DNA from: an uncultured Muribaculaceae bacterium
GTDB lineage: Bacteria; Bacteroidota; Bacteroidia; Bacteroidales; Muribaculaceae
Length of the DNA: 45,237 bases
Direction of reading: 5' to 3'
Assembly: GCA_947629175.1 (NCBI GenBank)
Contig: CANRCT010000026.1
Location: 1 to 45,237 of the forward strand
Part shown: positions 25,146 through 33,853 of the stretch, piece after piece
Numbering within the stretch: the first letter of the stretch is position 1
Layout: each line of letters starts with the position of its first letter
Notes under the pieces: generated by a model
The model's database searches: none
What the model saw: only the letters and a program-made list of their open reading frames with translations
Told to the model about the DNA's origin: nothing
Translations under genes and position numbers: made by a program

Positions 25146-26003
25146 ATGAGACTTTCCGGACGAAGACAGAGCAGCAACGTCGACGACCGACGACGCAGCG
25201 GCGGCAAGGTAGCGGCTGGAGGCATTGGAGCCATAATCGTAGCGGCGCTGATAGCATGGATCTCGGGCGGCAATCCGCTTGATGTGGTGATGGGAAGCGC
25301 CGGACAGCTTATGGGTGGCTCGGCGCAGCAGGAATATGTGCCCGATCAGGAGGATGAGCAGCTTGCGCAGTTTGTCAGCACTATACTTGCCGGAACCGAA
25401 GATGTCTGGAGTGAGGAGTTCAGTCGTCGCGGACTGACGTATGAGCCCCCGAAACTGGTGCTTTTCAATGGTTCGGTACAGAGTGGTTGCGGAGGAGCTA
25501 CCTCCCAGACTGGGCCGTTTTACTGCTCGGCCGATGAATCGGTATATATAGATCTGAGTTTTCTCAAGGAGATGCGTCAGACCATAGGCGCCGGAGGAGA
25601 TTTCGCATTCGCCTACGTGATAGCCCATGAGGTAGGCCATCATGTGCAGAATCAGCTCGGTATTCTCGGAAAGGCTCACGAACAGATGAGCCGCCTTAGC
25701 GAGGCGGAGGCCAATAAGATAAGCGTGCGGCTGGAGCTTCAGGCCGACTATCTTGCTGGCGCATGGGCCCACCACGACAATCTGCGTTTCAACTCGCTCG
25801 AAGAAGGAGATGTGGATGAAGCGCTCGACGCCGCTATGAAGATCGGCGACGATTATCTGCAGAAACGCGCCCAGGGGTATGCCGTGCCGGAGTCGTTCAA
25901 TCACGGTACTTCAGCTCAACGCAGCCGATGGCTCCGCAAAGGGATTACCGACGGCTCGATCGAGGGTGGCGATACCTTCACTCCCGCCTATTCCTCGCTC
26001 TGA
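25146..26003 (+). CDS. Neutral zinc metallopeptidase (YpfJ-type), membrane anchored
   Basis: 285 residues. A basic, Ser-rich N-terminus (RRQSSNVDDRRRSGG) is followed by one membrane segment (about 25-40). HEVGH at 161-165 is the HEXXH zinc motif, followed by ELQADYLAGAW, which carries the third-ligand Glu region. The sequence FYCSADESVYIDLSF just before is also characteristic of the family. The catalytic domain is expected outside the cytoplasmic membrane; substrates are unknown. It lies 67 bases after murI, and the following secreted CotH-type protein begins 79 bases after its stop. Confidence 0.9.
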   Translation: MRLSGRRQSSNVDDRRRSGGKVAAGGIGAIIVAALIAWISGGNPLDVVMGSAGQLMGGSAQQEYVPDQEDEQLAQFVSTILAGTEDVWSEEFSRRGLTYEPPKLVLFNGSVQSGCGGATSQTGPFYCSADESVYIDLSFLKEMRQTIGAGGDFAFAYVIAHEVGHHVQNQLGILGKAHEQMSRLSEAEANKISVRLELQADYLAGAWAHHDNLRFNSLEEGDVDEALDAAMKIGDDYLQKRAQGYAVPESFNHGTSAQRSRWLRKGITDGSIEGGDTFTPAYSSL

Positions 26004-26017
26004 TATCCTTCCTCGGG

Positions 26018-26054
26018 CTTGTCGGCTGATCATATCATCCTTGTCGGCTAATCA
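26018..26054 (+). repeat. 15-bp direct repeat, 22-bp spacing, upstream of the cotH-like gene
   Basis: cttgtcggctgatca at 26018-26032 and cttgtcggctaatca at 26040-26054 differ at one base and are 22 bp apart start to start, two turns of the helix. They lie in the 79-base gap before GTG 26083, a position that suits paired binding sites for a regulator. Confidence 0.6.
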
Positions 26055-26082
26055 AATAAAACGACAAACCAATCATTTTCTC

Positions 26083-28506
26083 GTGAAATATCTGACAGGC
26101 AGGAGTGTGATTCCTGCGCTTATAGCTTTAGTCATGACGGGTGCGGCTTCGGCCAACGCTCCGCGCCTTGTGATCAATGAGATCATGCAGTCAAACGTTG
26201 AGACGATCATGGACGATCTCAATGAATTTCCCGACTCATGGGTCGAACTCTATAATGCCGGTTCGCGCGAGGCGATCCTATCGGACTACAGCATAGGAAT
26301 GATGTCGGAGAATAAAGCATATAGGCTCCCTGCCGTCAATGTCAGTCCGGGAGAGAGAGTCATAGTGTACTGCGATAAGGTCGGCGAAGGTATGCATGCT
26401 GATTTCCGTCTGGAATCTGGCAAAGGAGGCAGCCTGTATCTGTACAGCAACGGCGCTGTGGCCGATGCTTTCGAGGACATCCCGAAGATGCCCTCGCCGG
26501 ATATAAGCTACGGCCGGGCTGCCGACGGCACTGCCGATATCGGATTTCTTCCCGCTCCCACTCCCGGAAGGGCTAATCCGGGTCAACTATGCAGTGGAGT
26601 GCTCGGTGAGCCGGTTTTTCCCCATAAAGGCCGGGTCTTGACCGATGCATTGGAGTTGACGTTATCTCTTCCCGAAGATGCTCCCGAGGGTACTGTCATA
26701 CGTTTTACCACCGACGGCACCGAGCCGTCAGTCCGGTCGTCAGTATATTCAGGCCCTATATTGATATCAGCTACAACTGTTATAAGAGCGCGGCTGTTCA
26801 GCGAAGGTTATGCTTCCCCCTATGCCACTACCCACAGCTATCTGTTTCATCCCCGGAAAATGTCGATGCCGATAGTGTCGATGGTTTCCGATCCGAAATA
26901 TTTTGATGACCGCGTAATAGGAATCCATTGCGTGGGCAACGACCCTGACAATCCGAATTACGGCCATGACTGGCGACGCCCGGCAAATGTCGAGATCTTT
27001 TTTGACGAGAACAGTGAGGCTGGAGTCAATCAGCTTATTGAGACGCGCATCAAGGGGGGCTGGTCGCGCAGATTCCCATTGAAGTCGCATGTGTTGTATG
27101 CCAACAAGCGTTTCGGACAAAAGAGGCTGGAATATGAGTTTTTTCCTGATGATTGCCGCGACATAACCGAATGGAAATCGCTGGAATTACGCAACGCCGG
27201 CAATGATTTCAGCGGTCTGTATCTGCGCGATATGCTGATTCAGCGGACATTCGGACGCAATGTCGATGTAGACTGGCAGCCAGGATGTCCGACAGTATTC
27301 ATGCTCAACGGCCGGTTCCTCGGGGTACTCAATCTCCGCTCGCGATCAAATGAGGATTATGTCGATGCTATTTATGGCGGTCTGGAAGATATCGACATGA
27401 TCGAGAACTGGTATGAACTGAAAGCGGGAACGATGGATGAATTCAGGGAATTCCAAAAATTTTACAATACTCAGGGCCACACTCTCGAAGAGTATTGCGG
27501 GCTGATGGACGTGGATGAATTTATGAACGTCTTCATCGCTTCGATATTTTTTGACAATAAGGATTTTCCCAACAACAATATCGTCATGTGGCGCTCGAGG
27601 GCACAGGGCGGCCGATGGAGATGGATCATGAAAGACTGCGATGCCGGATTGGGAGTAAAACCTTGTGAGCCCACTTATAACACTCTCGAATGGTTGCTCG
27701 ACGAGAACTATGATCCCGACATCACTTACGGCAACAGTGCCGGATCGACAATGCTGTTCAGGCAGCTGGAGTCGCTTCCTGATTTCCGTGACAGGATGAT
27801 TGACCGTCTGTCGGCATATATGGGCGATTTTCTCAGTGCCGCCCCTCTTCTTCGCCAGCTCGAAAGCATGTCGTCTGAACTTGACGGAGAATTGCCCTGT
27901 CATTTCGCGGCACTTGATATTGGCGGGGGTGTGAGGGAATATGACGAGTGGCGGCAGCTTAATATGGAGATCGCCCGCGAGTGGATAAAAGGCCGCGTTC
28001 CATTTGTATACGGAATGCTGTCGGAACATTATGGCTTAGGACGCCCGGTGCCTGTCTCAATCAACCTCAACGGCGGATACGGGGCCGAGTGCACATTGAA
28101 TGTCAACGGCACACGACTCTCTGGCGAACGCTATGACGGCAAGTGGTATGTCGGCCGCTTGCTGAGAGTGGTTGCTTCTGCGAAGACTGACGACACGCCG
28201 GTGGAAGGATGGGAGGTGACGGTAGTGAGAAATGGCGTCAGAGAGACGGAGATCGTCAGGGGCGCGCGTCTGGAGATGGCCGTTCCCGATTGCGACGAAC
28301 TGAGTATACGCACCTCTTCGGATCTTTCGGGCATTAATGATCTGGCCGGTGATATCAAGAGACTTAAAGCGCCGCTGACAGTCTACGATATGACCGGACG
28401 ATGCCTGGGTACGGTCGATGATATCGCAGCCGCTTCATCACGTTTCAGCGGTGACTGTGTAATCGTGATCGACTCTACAGGCCGGTCATGGAAATTCAGG
28501 CTCTGA
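26083..28506 (+). CDS. Secreted lamin-tail / CotH kinase-like protein
   Basis: 807 residues from GTG 26083, which gives a signal peptide (VKYLTGRSVIPALIALVMTGAASANA). Domains: a lamin-tail domain (about 30-140; LVINEIMQSN, DSWVELYNAG), a chitobiase C-terminal-like beta domain (FTTDGTEPS, ATTVIRARLFSEGY), then a CotH kinase-like domain (SMPIVSMVSD, SLELRNAGNDFSGLYLRD, KDCDAGLG, WRWIMKDCD) and a C-terminal beta part ending in a sorting-like segment (YDMTGRCLGTV). CotH proteins are atypical kinases; in Bacteroidetes such proteins are surface or secreted and may act on cell-wall or matrix material. The open frame extends to 25879 inside the metallopeptidase gene, but only the GTG start gives a proper export signal. 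Confidence 0.75.
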   Translation: MKYLTGRSVIPALIALVMTGAASANAPRLVINEIMQSNVETIMDDLNEFPDSWVELYNAGSREAILSDYSIGMMSENKAYRLPAVNVSPGERVIVYCDKVGEGMHADFRLESGKGGSLYLYSNGAVADAFEDIPKMPSPDISYGRAADGTADIGFLPAPTPGRANPGQLCSGVLGEPVFPHKGRVLTDALELTLSLPEDAPEGTVIRFTTDGTEPSVRSSVYSGPILISATTVIRARLFSEGYASPYATTHSYLFHPRKMSMPIVSMVSDPKYFDDRVIGIHCVGNDPDNPNYGHDWRRPANVEIFFDENSEAGVNQLIETRIKGGWSRRFPLKSHVLYANKRFGQKRLEYEFFPDDCRDITEWKSLELRNAGNDFSGLYLRDMLIQRTFGRNVDVDWQPGCPTVFMLNGRFLGVLNLRSRSNEDYVDAIYGGLEDIDMIENWYELKAGTMDEFREFQKFYNTQGHTLEEYCGLMDVDEFMNVFIASIFFDNKDFPNNNIVMWRSRAQGGRWRWIMKDCDAGLGVKPCEPTYNTLEWLLDENYDPDITYGNSAGSTMLFRQLESLPDFRDRMIDRLSAYMGDFLSAAPLLRQLESMSSELDGELPCHFAALDIGGGVREYDEWRQLNMEIAREWIKGRVPFVYGMLSEHYGLGRPVPVSINLNGGYGAECTLNVNGTRLSGERYDGKWYVGRLLRVVASAKTDDTPVEGWEVTVVRNGVRETEIVRGARLEMAVPDCDELSIRTSSDLSGINDLAGDIKRLKAPLTVYDMTGRCLGTVDDIAAASSRFSGDCVIVIDSTGRSWKFRL

Positions 28507-28547
28507 AATTCGGGTGCTGCGCGAGGGTTTGGATTAAACCGATATGG

Positions 28548-29270
28548 TCAGTATTTGTGGGCGAGGGCGAGAGTGGCTACGCTCAGAGTGGCCTGGGGCG
28601 ATGCGGCGTGGAGCGCTGTCAGGCAGCTCAGTGTAGTGGCTCCGGTGGTCATGACGTCATCGACGAGCAGTATGTGGCGGCTGTCGGGTGAAAAGTCGCT
28701 CATCACCGAGTAAACTCCACGCGCATTGATCCACCGCTGGTAGGAACTGCGCCGCGTCTGGGTGGAGTGCTGGCGTGCCGTCAGAATGTTTTCAACGGGA
28801 ATACCTGAGACTTCCGACAAGCCGAGAGCTATCTCCTCAGCCTGATTATAGCCTCGGATTAACTTTTTTATGCGCGCAAGAGGCACCGGTACAATGACGT
28901 CGATCCCATCGAAGAATCCCCCTGATGCTATTTCGTAGGCGAACATACGGCCAAGTGTCCGCGCAAGTTTCGGACGTCCGTTGTATTTCGCCCTCTGCAC
29001 AAGCATGGCAAAAGGGGAGTCGCGGTAGTAATAAAACCATGAGGCGGCTTTCGCCACCGGCAGTCCCGGAGAGGCGAGGCGTTTGTGCATTTCGGTGAAA
29101 GCATCGTCGGCTATGCCGGTGCGCGGCATATCGGTAAGACATTCCAGACAGAGAGTATCCTCCCCATGGGTGAGCGATTGCCCGCAGACTTCGCAAACTT
29201 TCGGAAAAATCACGGCCGCAAGGTCGGAAAGCCATGATTTGATCGATGCGGTCACAGCTCCTCGTCCCAT
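28548..29270 (-). CDS. ComF family phosphoribosyltransferase-like protein
   Basis: 240 residues. An N-terminal zinc-finger-like CEVCGQSL and CLECL pair is followed by a type I phosphoribosyltransferase fold with the PRPP loop ILLVDDVMTTGAT and the upstream YNQAEEIALGLS typical of ComF/GntX. ComF is needed for DNA uptake in transformable bacteria; in Bacteroidetes the role is unknown. It overlaps the recX stop by 19 bases and is the last gene of the car-prmC-recX-comF unit. It converges on the CotH-like gene with a 41-base gap that holds only a weak 5-bp hairpin. Confidence 0.9.
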   Translation of the reverse strand: MGRGAVTASIKSWLSDLAAVIFPKVCEVCGQSLTHGEDTLCLECLTDMPRTGIADDAFTEMHKRLASPGLPVAKAASWFYYYRDSPFAMLVQRAKYNGRPKLARTLGRMFAYEIASGGFFDGIDVIVPVPLARIKKLIRGYNQAEEIALGLSEVSGIPVENILTARQHSTQTRRSSYQRWINARGVYSVMSDFSPDSRHILLVDDVMTTGATTLSCLTALHAASPQATLSVATLALAHKY

Positions 29271-29743
29271 AACCTGCTGCTTTTCACAAAAGCGATCACT
29301 CTTGTGCTCTCATAGCCGCGGGCGACGGCAAAACGTATCAGCTTCGACAGGCTGTCGTAGTCGTCGGGTGAGGCTTTGATACTGCGTGCCTTTGCTTTCA
29401 GGAGTGCCAGCAGCGAAGCTTCATAATCAGTTTCGGTTATCTCCTCGTCCATCGCGCTGTCGGCCGTCGGGCGGTCGATGCGCTTGGCTGCGAGCGCCGC
29501 CCGTATCTTCAGTCGCCCCCAGTGATTGAAAAAGAATTTGTCGCGGACGAAGGCATGTGCGAAACGCTCATCGTCAATATATCGGTCGCGACGCAGTGAG
29601 GCTATGATTTTTTCGCAGTCAATAGAGCCGATTCCCCATGAATAGAGTTTCTTTTCGATTTCAGCCGTGCAGTGTTCGGAACGGCTGCAGAGATCGCGCA
29701 GCCGCTCGAGAGCCTGACGAGGGGTGATCTGACGCCTTATCAT
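29252..29743 (-). CDS. recX: RecX-type regulatory protein
   Basis: 163 residues. TPRQALERLRDLCSRSEHCT, EIEKKLYSWG and RYIDDERFAHAFVRDK are the three-helix repeats of RecX, which binds RecA filaments and limits recombination. ATG 29743 is preferred because it makes an ATGA overlap with the prmC stop; the frame is open to 29812. The gene is co-transcribed with prmC and comF, so RecX and the DNA-uptake-like ComF share a transcript. recA itself is not in the window. Confidence 0.85.
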   Translation of the reverse strand: MIRRQITPRQALERLRDLCSRSEHCTAEIEKKLYSWGIGSIDCEKIIASLRRDRYIDDERFAHAFVRDKFFFNHWGRLKIRAALAAKRIDRPTADSAMDEEITETDYEASLLALLKAKARSIKASPDDYDSLSKLIRFAVARGYESTRVIAFVKSSRLWDEEL

Positions 29744-30594
29744 GATGGTGAGGTCGCTGTCGCGAATCTTAACTTTCCTGATGAATCGCGCCTGATGTCG
29801 ATGTCGTTCCATCCCTGTGCAGTCAGCATTGAGCGCAGGGCGCCGGCATGCAGAGGATTTATCTCCAGATAGAGCGACCGGCCCGGCTCCAATGCCTTGA
29901 GTGCGTAGCGGCCGATGGCGCTGTAGAAAAGCAGAGGATCACTGTCGGGGACGAACAGAGCCTGATGAGGCTCGTAGAGAAGCACGTTGGCATCAACCGA
30001 AGGCTTTTCGCTCTCGGCAATATAAGGCGGATTGCTTACAATCACATCGTAAAGCGGCGATGCGGGAGCAGGCAAATGAAGCACGTCGGCCTCCTTCACA
30101 GTCACGTTGACTTTAAGCTGCGATGCATTCTCGCGGGCTATCTTTGCGGCTGCGGCAGAGAGTTCGACAGCTGTGACGCGTGAGAACGGAAGATTTCTGG
30201 CCAAAGCGCAGGCGATACATCCAGAGCCGGCACACAGATCGGCCACACGCAGATCGGTCTGATTGCCGAGGGAGCCTACTATCAGGTCGACGAGTTCGGC
30301 TGTTTCCGGCCGTGGAATAAGCACGTCGTGCGTCACCAGGAAGTCGAGTCCGTAGAATGAGGCCCGGCCGAAGATGTATTGTATTGGCTCGTCAAGCAGC
30401 AGCCGTTCCACAGTCTCATTGAGTTTCCCCTGAATGAAATCGCTCAGCGGCTCGTCGGCTTTGACTGCAAGATCCACAGGTGTCCATCCCTTCAGTCTGT
30501 AGAGCGCCTCTCTGACAAGCGCCCGGGCCTCACCGTCGGAATAGTGAGGCTCCAGGCGCTTGCGTGCGTCAGCGATGCTTTGACCGAGCGTCAT
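29740..30594 (-). CDS. prmC: Release factor glutamine methyltransferase PrmC
   Basis: 284 residues. An N-terminal helical domain (DARKRLEPHYSDGEARALVREAL) is followed by a SAM-binding domain: VADLCAGSGCIACALA (motif I) and VSNPPYI (motif IV), the hallmarks of PrmC/HemK. It methylates the Gln of the GGQ motif in peptide release factors. ATG 30594 lies 7 bases after the carB stop and just before the conserved N-terminus; the frame extends to 30642 inside carB. It overlaps recX by ATGA. Confidence 0.93.
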   Translation of the reverse strand: MTLGQSIADARKRLEPHYSDGEARALVREALYRLKGWTPVDLAVKADEPLSDFIQGKLNETVERLLLDEPIQYIFGRASFYGLDFLVTHDVLIPRPETAELVDLIVGSLGNQTDLRVADLCAGSGCIACALARNLPFSRVTAVELSAAAAKIARENASQLKVNVTVKEADVLHLPAPASPLYDVIVSNPPYIAESEKPSVDANVLLYEPHQALFVPDSDPLLFYSAIGRYALKALEPGRSLYLEINPLHAGALRSMLTAQGWNDIDIRRDSSGKLRFATATSPS

Positions 30595-30601
30595 GCCGGG
30601 A

Positions 30602-33600
30602 TTACTTGTATTCGTCCCACGCCTTGATCTCGATCTGGTCAAGGGTCATCGATGTGAATGCGTCGATGAAGGCCGATGCCAGACGTGCATTGGTCAGCAG
30701 CGGTATATTGAGGTCGATTGCCGCACGGCGTATCGTGTGGCCGTTGCCAAGCTCCGTAGGCGTGAGGTTCTTGGGTATGTTGACCACAAGGTCGATCTCG
30801 TGGCTGTGGAGCAGGTCGAGTGCCTGGGGCTGCATGTCGGCCTGGCTGGGCCAGTAGACCTTGACGGCGGGTATGCCGTTGTCGTTGAGGAATGCATGGG
30901 TTCCGCCGGTAGCATAGATCCTGTAGCCCTTGTTGTGGAGCTTGTGGGCGGCGTCGAGCATGGCGGCTTTCTGCTTGGGGCCTCCGGTGGAGAGAAGTAT
31001 GCCTTTCGAGGGGATGCGGTTGCCGACCGAGAGCATGGCTTTGAGAAGAGCGTCGGACGAATCGTCGCCCAGACAGCCCACCTCGCCGGTCGACGACATG
31101 TCGACGCCGAGCACCGGGTCGGCGCCCTGCAGACGCGAGAAGCTGAACTGCGAGGCCTTGATGCCAACATAGTCGAGATCAAACGCACTCTTCGACGGTT
31201 TTTCGACGGGAATGCCGAGCATCACTTTGGTGGCTATGTCGATGAAGTTGAGCTTCAGCACCTTCGACACGAACGGGAAGCTTCGCGATGCCCGCAGGTT
31301 GCATTCGATCACCTTGATGTCGTTGTTCTTGGCCAGGAACTGGATGTTGAACGGCCCTGATATGTCAAGCGCCTTGGCGATGGCCGAAGACACCTTTTTG
31401 AGACGACGTATCGTCTCCACATAAAGTTTCTGAGGCGGGAACTGTATTGTGGCGTCGCCCGAATGCACTCCGGCATACTCTATGTGCTCCGATATGGCGT
31501 AGATCTTTATCTCGCCGTGCTGAGCCACGGCATCCATCTCTATCTCCTTGGCATTCTGGATGAACTCGCTGACAACGACAGGATGCTTTTTCGAAACGTT
31601 GGCTGCCAGACGCAGGAAGCGTTCGAGCTCGTCGGAGTTGGAGCATACATTCATTGCAGCTCCGGAGAGCACGTAGCTCGGGCGCACGAGCACCGGATAA
31701 CCTACTTCGTCGATAAACTGGTAGATATCCTCGAAGCTCGTCAGCTCGCGCCAGCGGGGCTGATCCACTCCGATGCGGTCGAGCATGGCCGAGAACTTGT
31801 TGCGGTCCTCCGCGTTGTCGATGCTCTTGGCTGTGGTGCCGAGTATATTGACGTGCTGGTCGTCAAGACGTGTGGCCAGATTGTTGGGAATCTGACCGCC
31901 TACCGACAGTATCACGCCGTGGGGCTGCTCAAGATCGAGTATGTCCATGACGCGCTCGAACGTGAGCTCGTCGAAATAGAGACGGTCGCAGAGGTCGTAG
32001 TCGGTCGATACGGTTTCAGGATTGTAGTTGATCATAACCGATCGCCAGCCCTCTTTCTTGACAGTGAGAAGAGCATTGACCGAGCACCAGTCGAACTCTA
32101 CCGAGCTGCCTATACGGTAAGCGCCTGATCCGAGCACTACGATCGACCGGTGGTCGTGGAGATAATTGACGTCGTTTTCCGTACCGTTGTAGGTCAGATA
32201 CAGGTAATTGGTGCTTGCGGGATATTCGGCGGCGAGAGTGTCGATCTGCTTCACGACGGGGGTGATGCCAAGCGACTTGCGCAGCTCGCGCACTTTCAGT
32301 ATCGTGTTCTCCGGATCGGTCATGCTGTCCTTGAGCACGCAGCGTGCTATCTGGAAGTCGGAGAAGCCCTGCTGCTTGGCCTGGCGCAGAAGCTCTTCGG
32401 GGAGCTTGTCGAGGCTGTCGCAGAGGCTGAGTTCGTCGGAGGTGCTGACGATGTTGGCCAGGCGGTAGAGGAACCATCGGTCGATCTTGGTAAGCTCATG
32501 GATTCGCTCCACGCTGTAGCCCTTCTTCATGGCCTGGGCGATGACGAAAATACGTTTGTCGGTCGGTTCGGCAAGAGCATGGTCGATATCGGGCACCGAC
32601 AGCTCGCGGTTGCCGGTGAATCCGTGCATCCCCTGGCCTATCATGCGGAGACCTTTCTGTATCGCCTCCTCGAATGTGCGGCCTATGGCCATCACTTCGC
32701 CGACAGATTTCATCGACGACCCGATCTCTCGGCGCACGCCGTGGAACTTGCCGAGATCCCAGCGCGGGATCTTGCAGACGATATAGTCGAGGGCCGGCTC
32801 GAAGAAAGCCGATGTTTCCTTGGTCACGGAATTCTTGAGATCGAAGAGTCCGTAGCCGAGGCCGAGTTTCGCTGCTACGAAAGCAAGCGGATAGCCGGTG
32901 GCCTTCGACGCCAGGGCCGACGAGCGGCTCAGGCGGGCGTTGACTTCGATCACGCGGTATTCCATCGAGGCCGGATCGAAGGCATACTGTACGTTGCATT
33001 CGCCCACGATGCCGATATGACGGATGATTTTTATCGCGAGTTTACGCAGGTAGTGGTAGTCCTCGTTGGTAAGGGTCTGCGAGGGAGCTACGACGATCGA
33101 TTCGCCGGTGTGGATGCCGAGCGGGTCGAAATTTTCCATGTTGCAGACCGTTATGCAGTTGTCGAAACGGTCGCGCACCACTTCGTATTCCACCTCTTTC
33201 CAGCCTTTGAGCGACTTCTCCACCAGTACCTGGGGTGAGAAAGAGAGAGCTTTTTCGGTCAGGCTGACGAGCTGCTGCTCGTTGTCGCAGAATCCCGATC
33301 CGAGACCGCCGAGCGCATAGGCGGCACGCACGATCACCGGATAGCCGAGACGGGCGGCTGCCGTGCGGGCGTCGTCGACTGTATTGACGGCCTCGCTCTT
33401 TATGGTCTTGACACCGATTTCATCGAGTTTATGTACGAAGAGCTCGCGGTCCTCGGTGTCCATGATGGCCTGCACCGGGGTGCCGAGCACTTCCACTCCG
33501 TAGCGTTCGAGCACTCCGCTCTCGTAGAGGGCCACGCCGCAGTTGAGGGCGGTCTGGCCGCCGAATGCGAGCAGTATGCCGTCGGGGCGCTCTTTTTCGA

Positions 33601-33838
33601 TGACCTTCTCAACGAAGTAGGGGGTCACCGGGAGGAAATATATTTTGTCGGCGAATCCCTCGGAGGTCTGCACCGTGGCGATATTGGGGTTGATGAGCAC
33701 GGTGGTGATGCCCTCCTCCTTCATGGCCTTGAGGGCCTGGGAGCCGGAATAGTCAAATTCGCCGGCCTCTCCGATCTTGAGAGCGCCCGAGCCCAGCAGA
33801 AGGGCTTTCTTTATCTTCTGGTTCTTGTGGTCTGTCAT
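30602..33838 (-). CDS. carB: Carbamoyl-phosphate synthase large subunit CarB
   Basis: 1078 residues, full length. Two homologous ATP-grasp halves are seen: the first opens with KALLLGSGALKIGEAGEFDY, the second with IVVLGSGAYRIGSSVEFDW, and a C-terminal MGS-like allosteric domain (SKGILLSTGGPKQKA, YATGGTHAFL) closes the protein. The first half has the ALKIGEAGEF variant of the usual PIRIGQ loop. It uses ammonia channelled from CarA with bicarbonate and two ATP to make carbamoyl phosphate for arginine and pyrimidines. It lies 15 bases after carA and 7 bases before prmC. Confidence 0.96.
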   Translation of the reverse strand: MTDHKNQKIKKALLLGSGALKIGEAGEFDYSGSQALKAMKEEGITTVLINPNIATVQTSEGFADKIYFLPVTPYFVEKVIEKERPDGILLAFGGQTALNCGVALYESGVLERYGVEVLGTPVQAIMDTEDRELFVHKLDEIGVKTIKSEAVNTVDDARTAAARLGYPVIVRAAYALGGLGSGFCDNEQQLVSLTEKALSFSPQVLVEKSLKGWKEVEYEVVRDRFDNCITVCNMENFDPLGIHTGESIVVAPSQTLTNEDYHYLRKLAIKIIRHIGIVGECNVQYAFDPASMEYRVIEVNARLSRSSALASKATGYPLAFVAAKLGLGYGLFDLKNSVTKETSAFFEPALDYIVCKIPRWDLGKFHGVRREIGSSMKSVGEVMAIGRTFEEAIQKGLRMIGQGMHGFTGNRELSVPDIDHALAEPTDKRIFVIAQAMKKGYSVERIHELTKIDRWFLYRLANIVSTSDELSLCDSLDKLPEELLRQAKQQGFSDFQIARCVLKDSMTDPENTILKVRELRKSLGITPVVKQIDTLAAEYPASTNYLYLTYNGTENDVNYLHDHRSIVVLGSGAYRIGSSVEFDWCSVNALLTVKKEGWRSVMINYNPETVSTDYDLCDRLYFDELTFERVMDILDLEQPHGVILSVGGQIPNNLATRLDDQHVNILGTTAKSIDNAEDRNKFSAMLDRIGVDQPRWRELTSFEDIYQFIDEVGYPVLVRPSYVLSGAAMNVCSNSDELERFLRLAANVSKKHPVVVSEFIQNAKEIEMDAVAQHGEIKIYAISEHIEYAGVHSGDATIQFPPQKLYVETIRRLKKVSSAIAKALDISGPFNIQFLAKNNDIKVIECNLRASRSFPFVSKVLKLNFIDIATKVMLGIPVEKPSKSAFDLDYVGIKASQFSFSRLQGADPVLGVDMSSTGEVGCLGDDSSDALLKAMLSVGNRIPSKGILLSTGGPKQKAAMLDAAHKLHNKGYRIYATGGTHAFLNDNGIPAVKVYWPSQADMQPQALDLLHSHEIDLVVNIPKNLTPTELGNGHTIRRAAIDLNIPLLTNARLASAFIDAFTSMTLDQIEIKAWDEYK

Positions 33839-33853
33839 GATGATGGCTGAATG

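Noticed and set aside
28526-28540. Hairpin GGTTT/AAACC as a terminator between the CotH-like gene and comF
   Set aside because: Only 5 pairs, AT-rich, with no T run; too weak to call.
32150-33238. 362-codon open frame opposite carB
   Set aside because: Shadow of a full-length conserved carB; no promoter or family resemblance.
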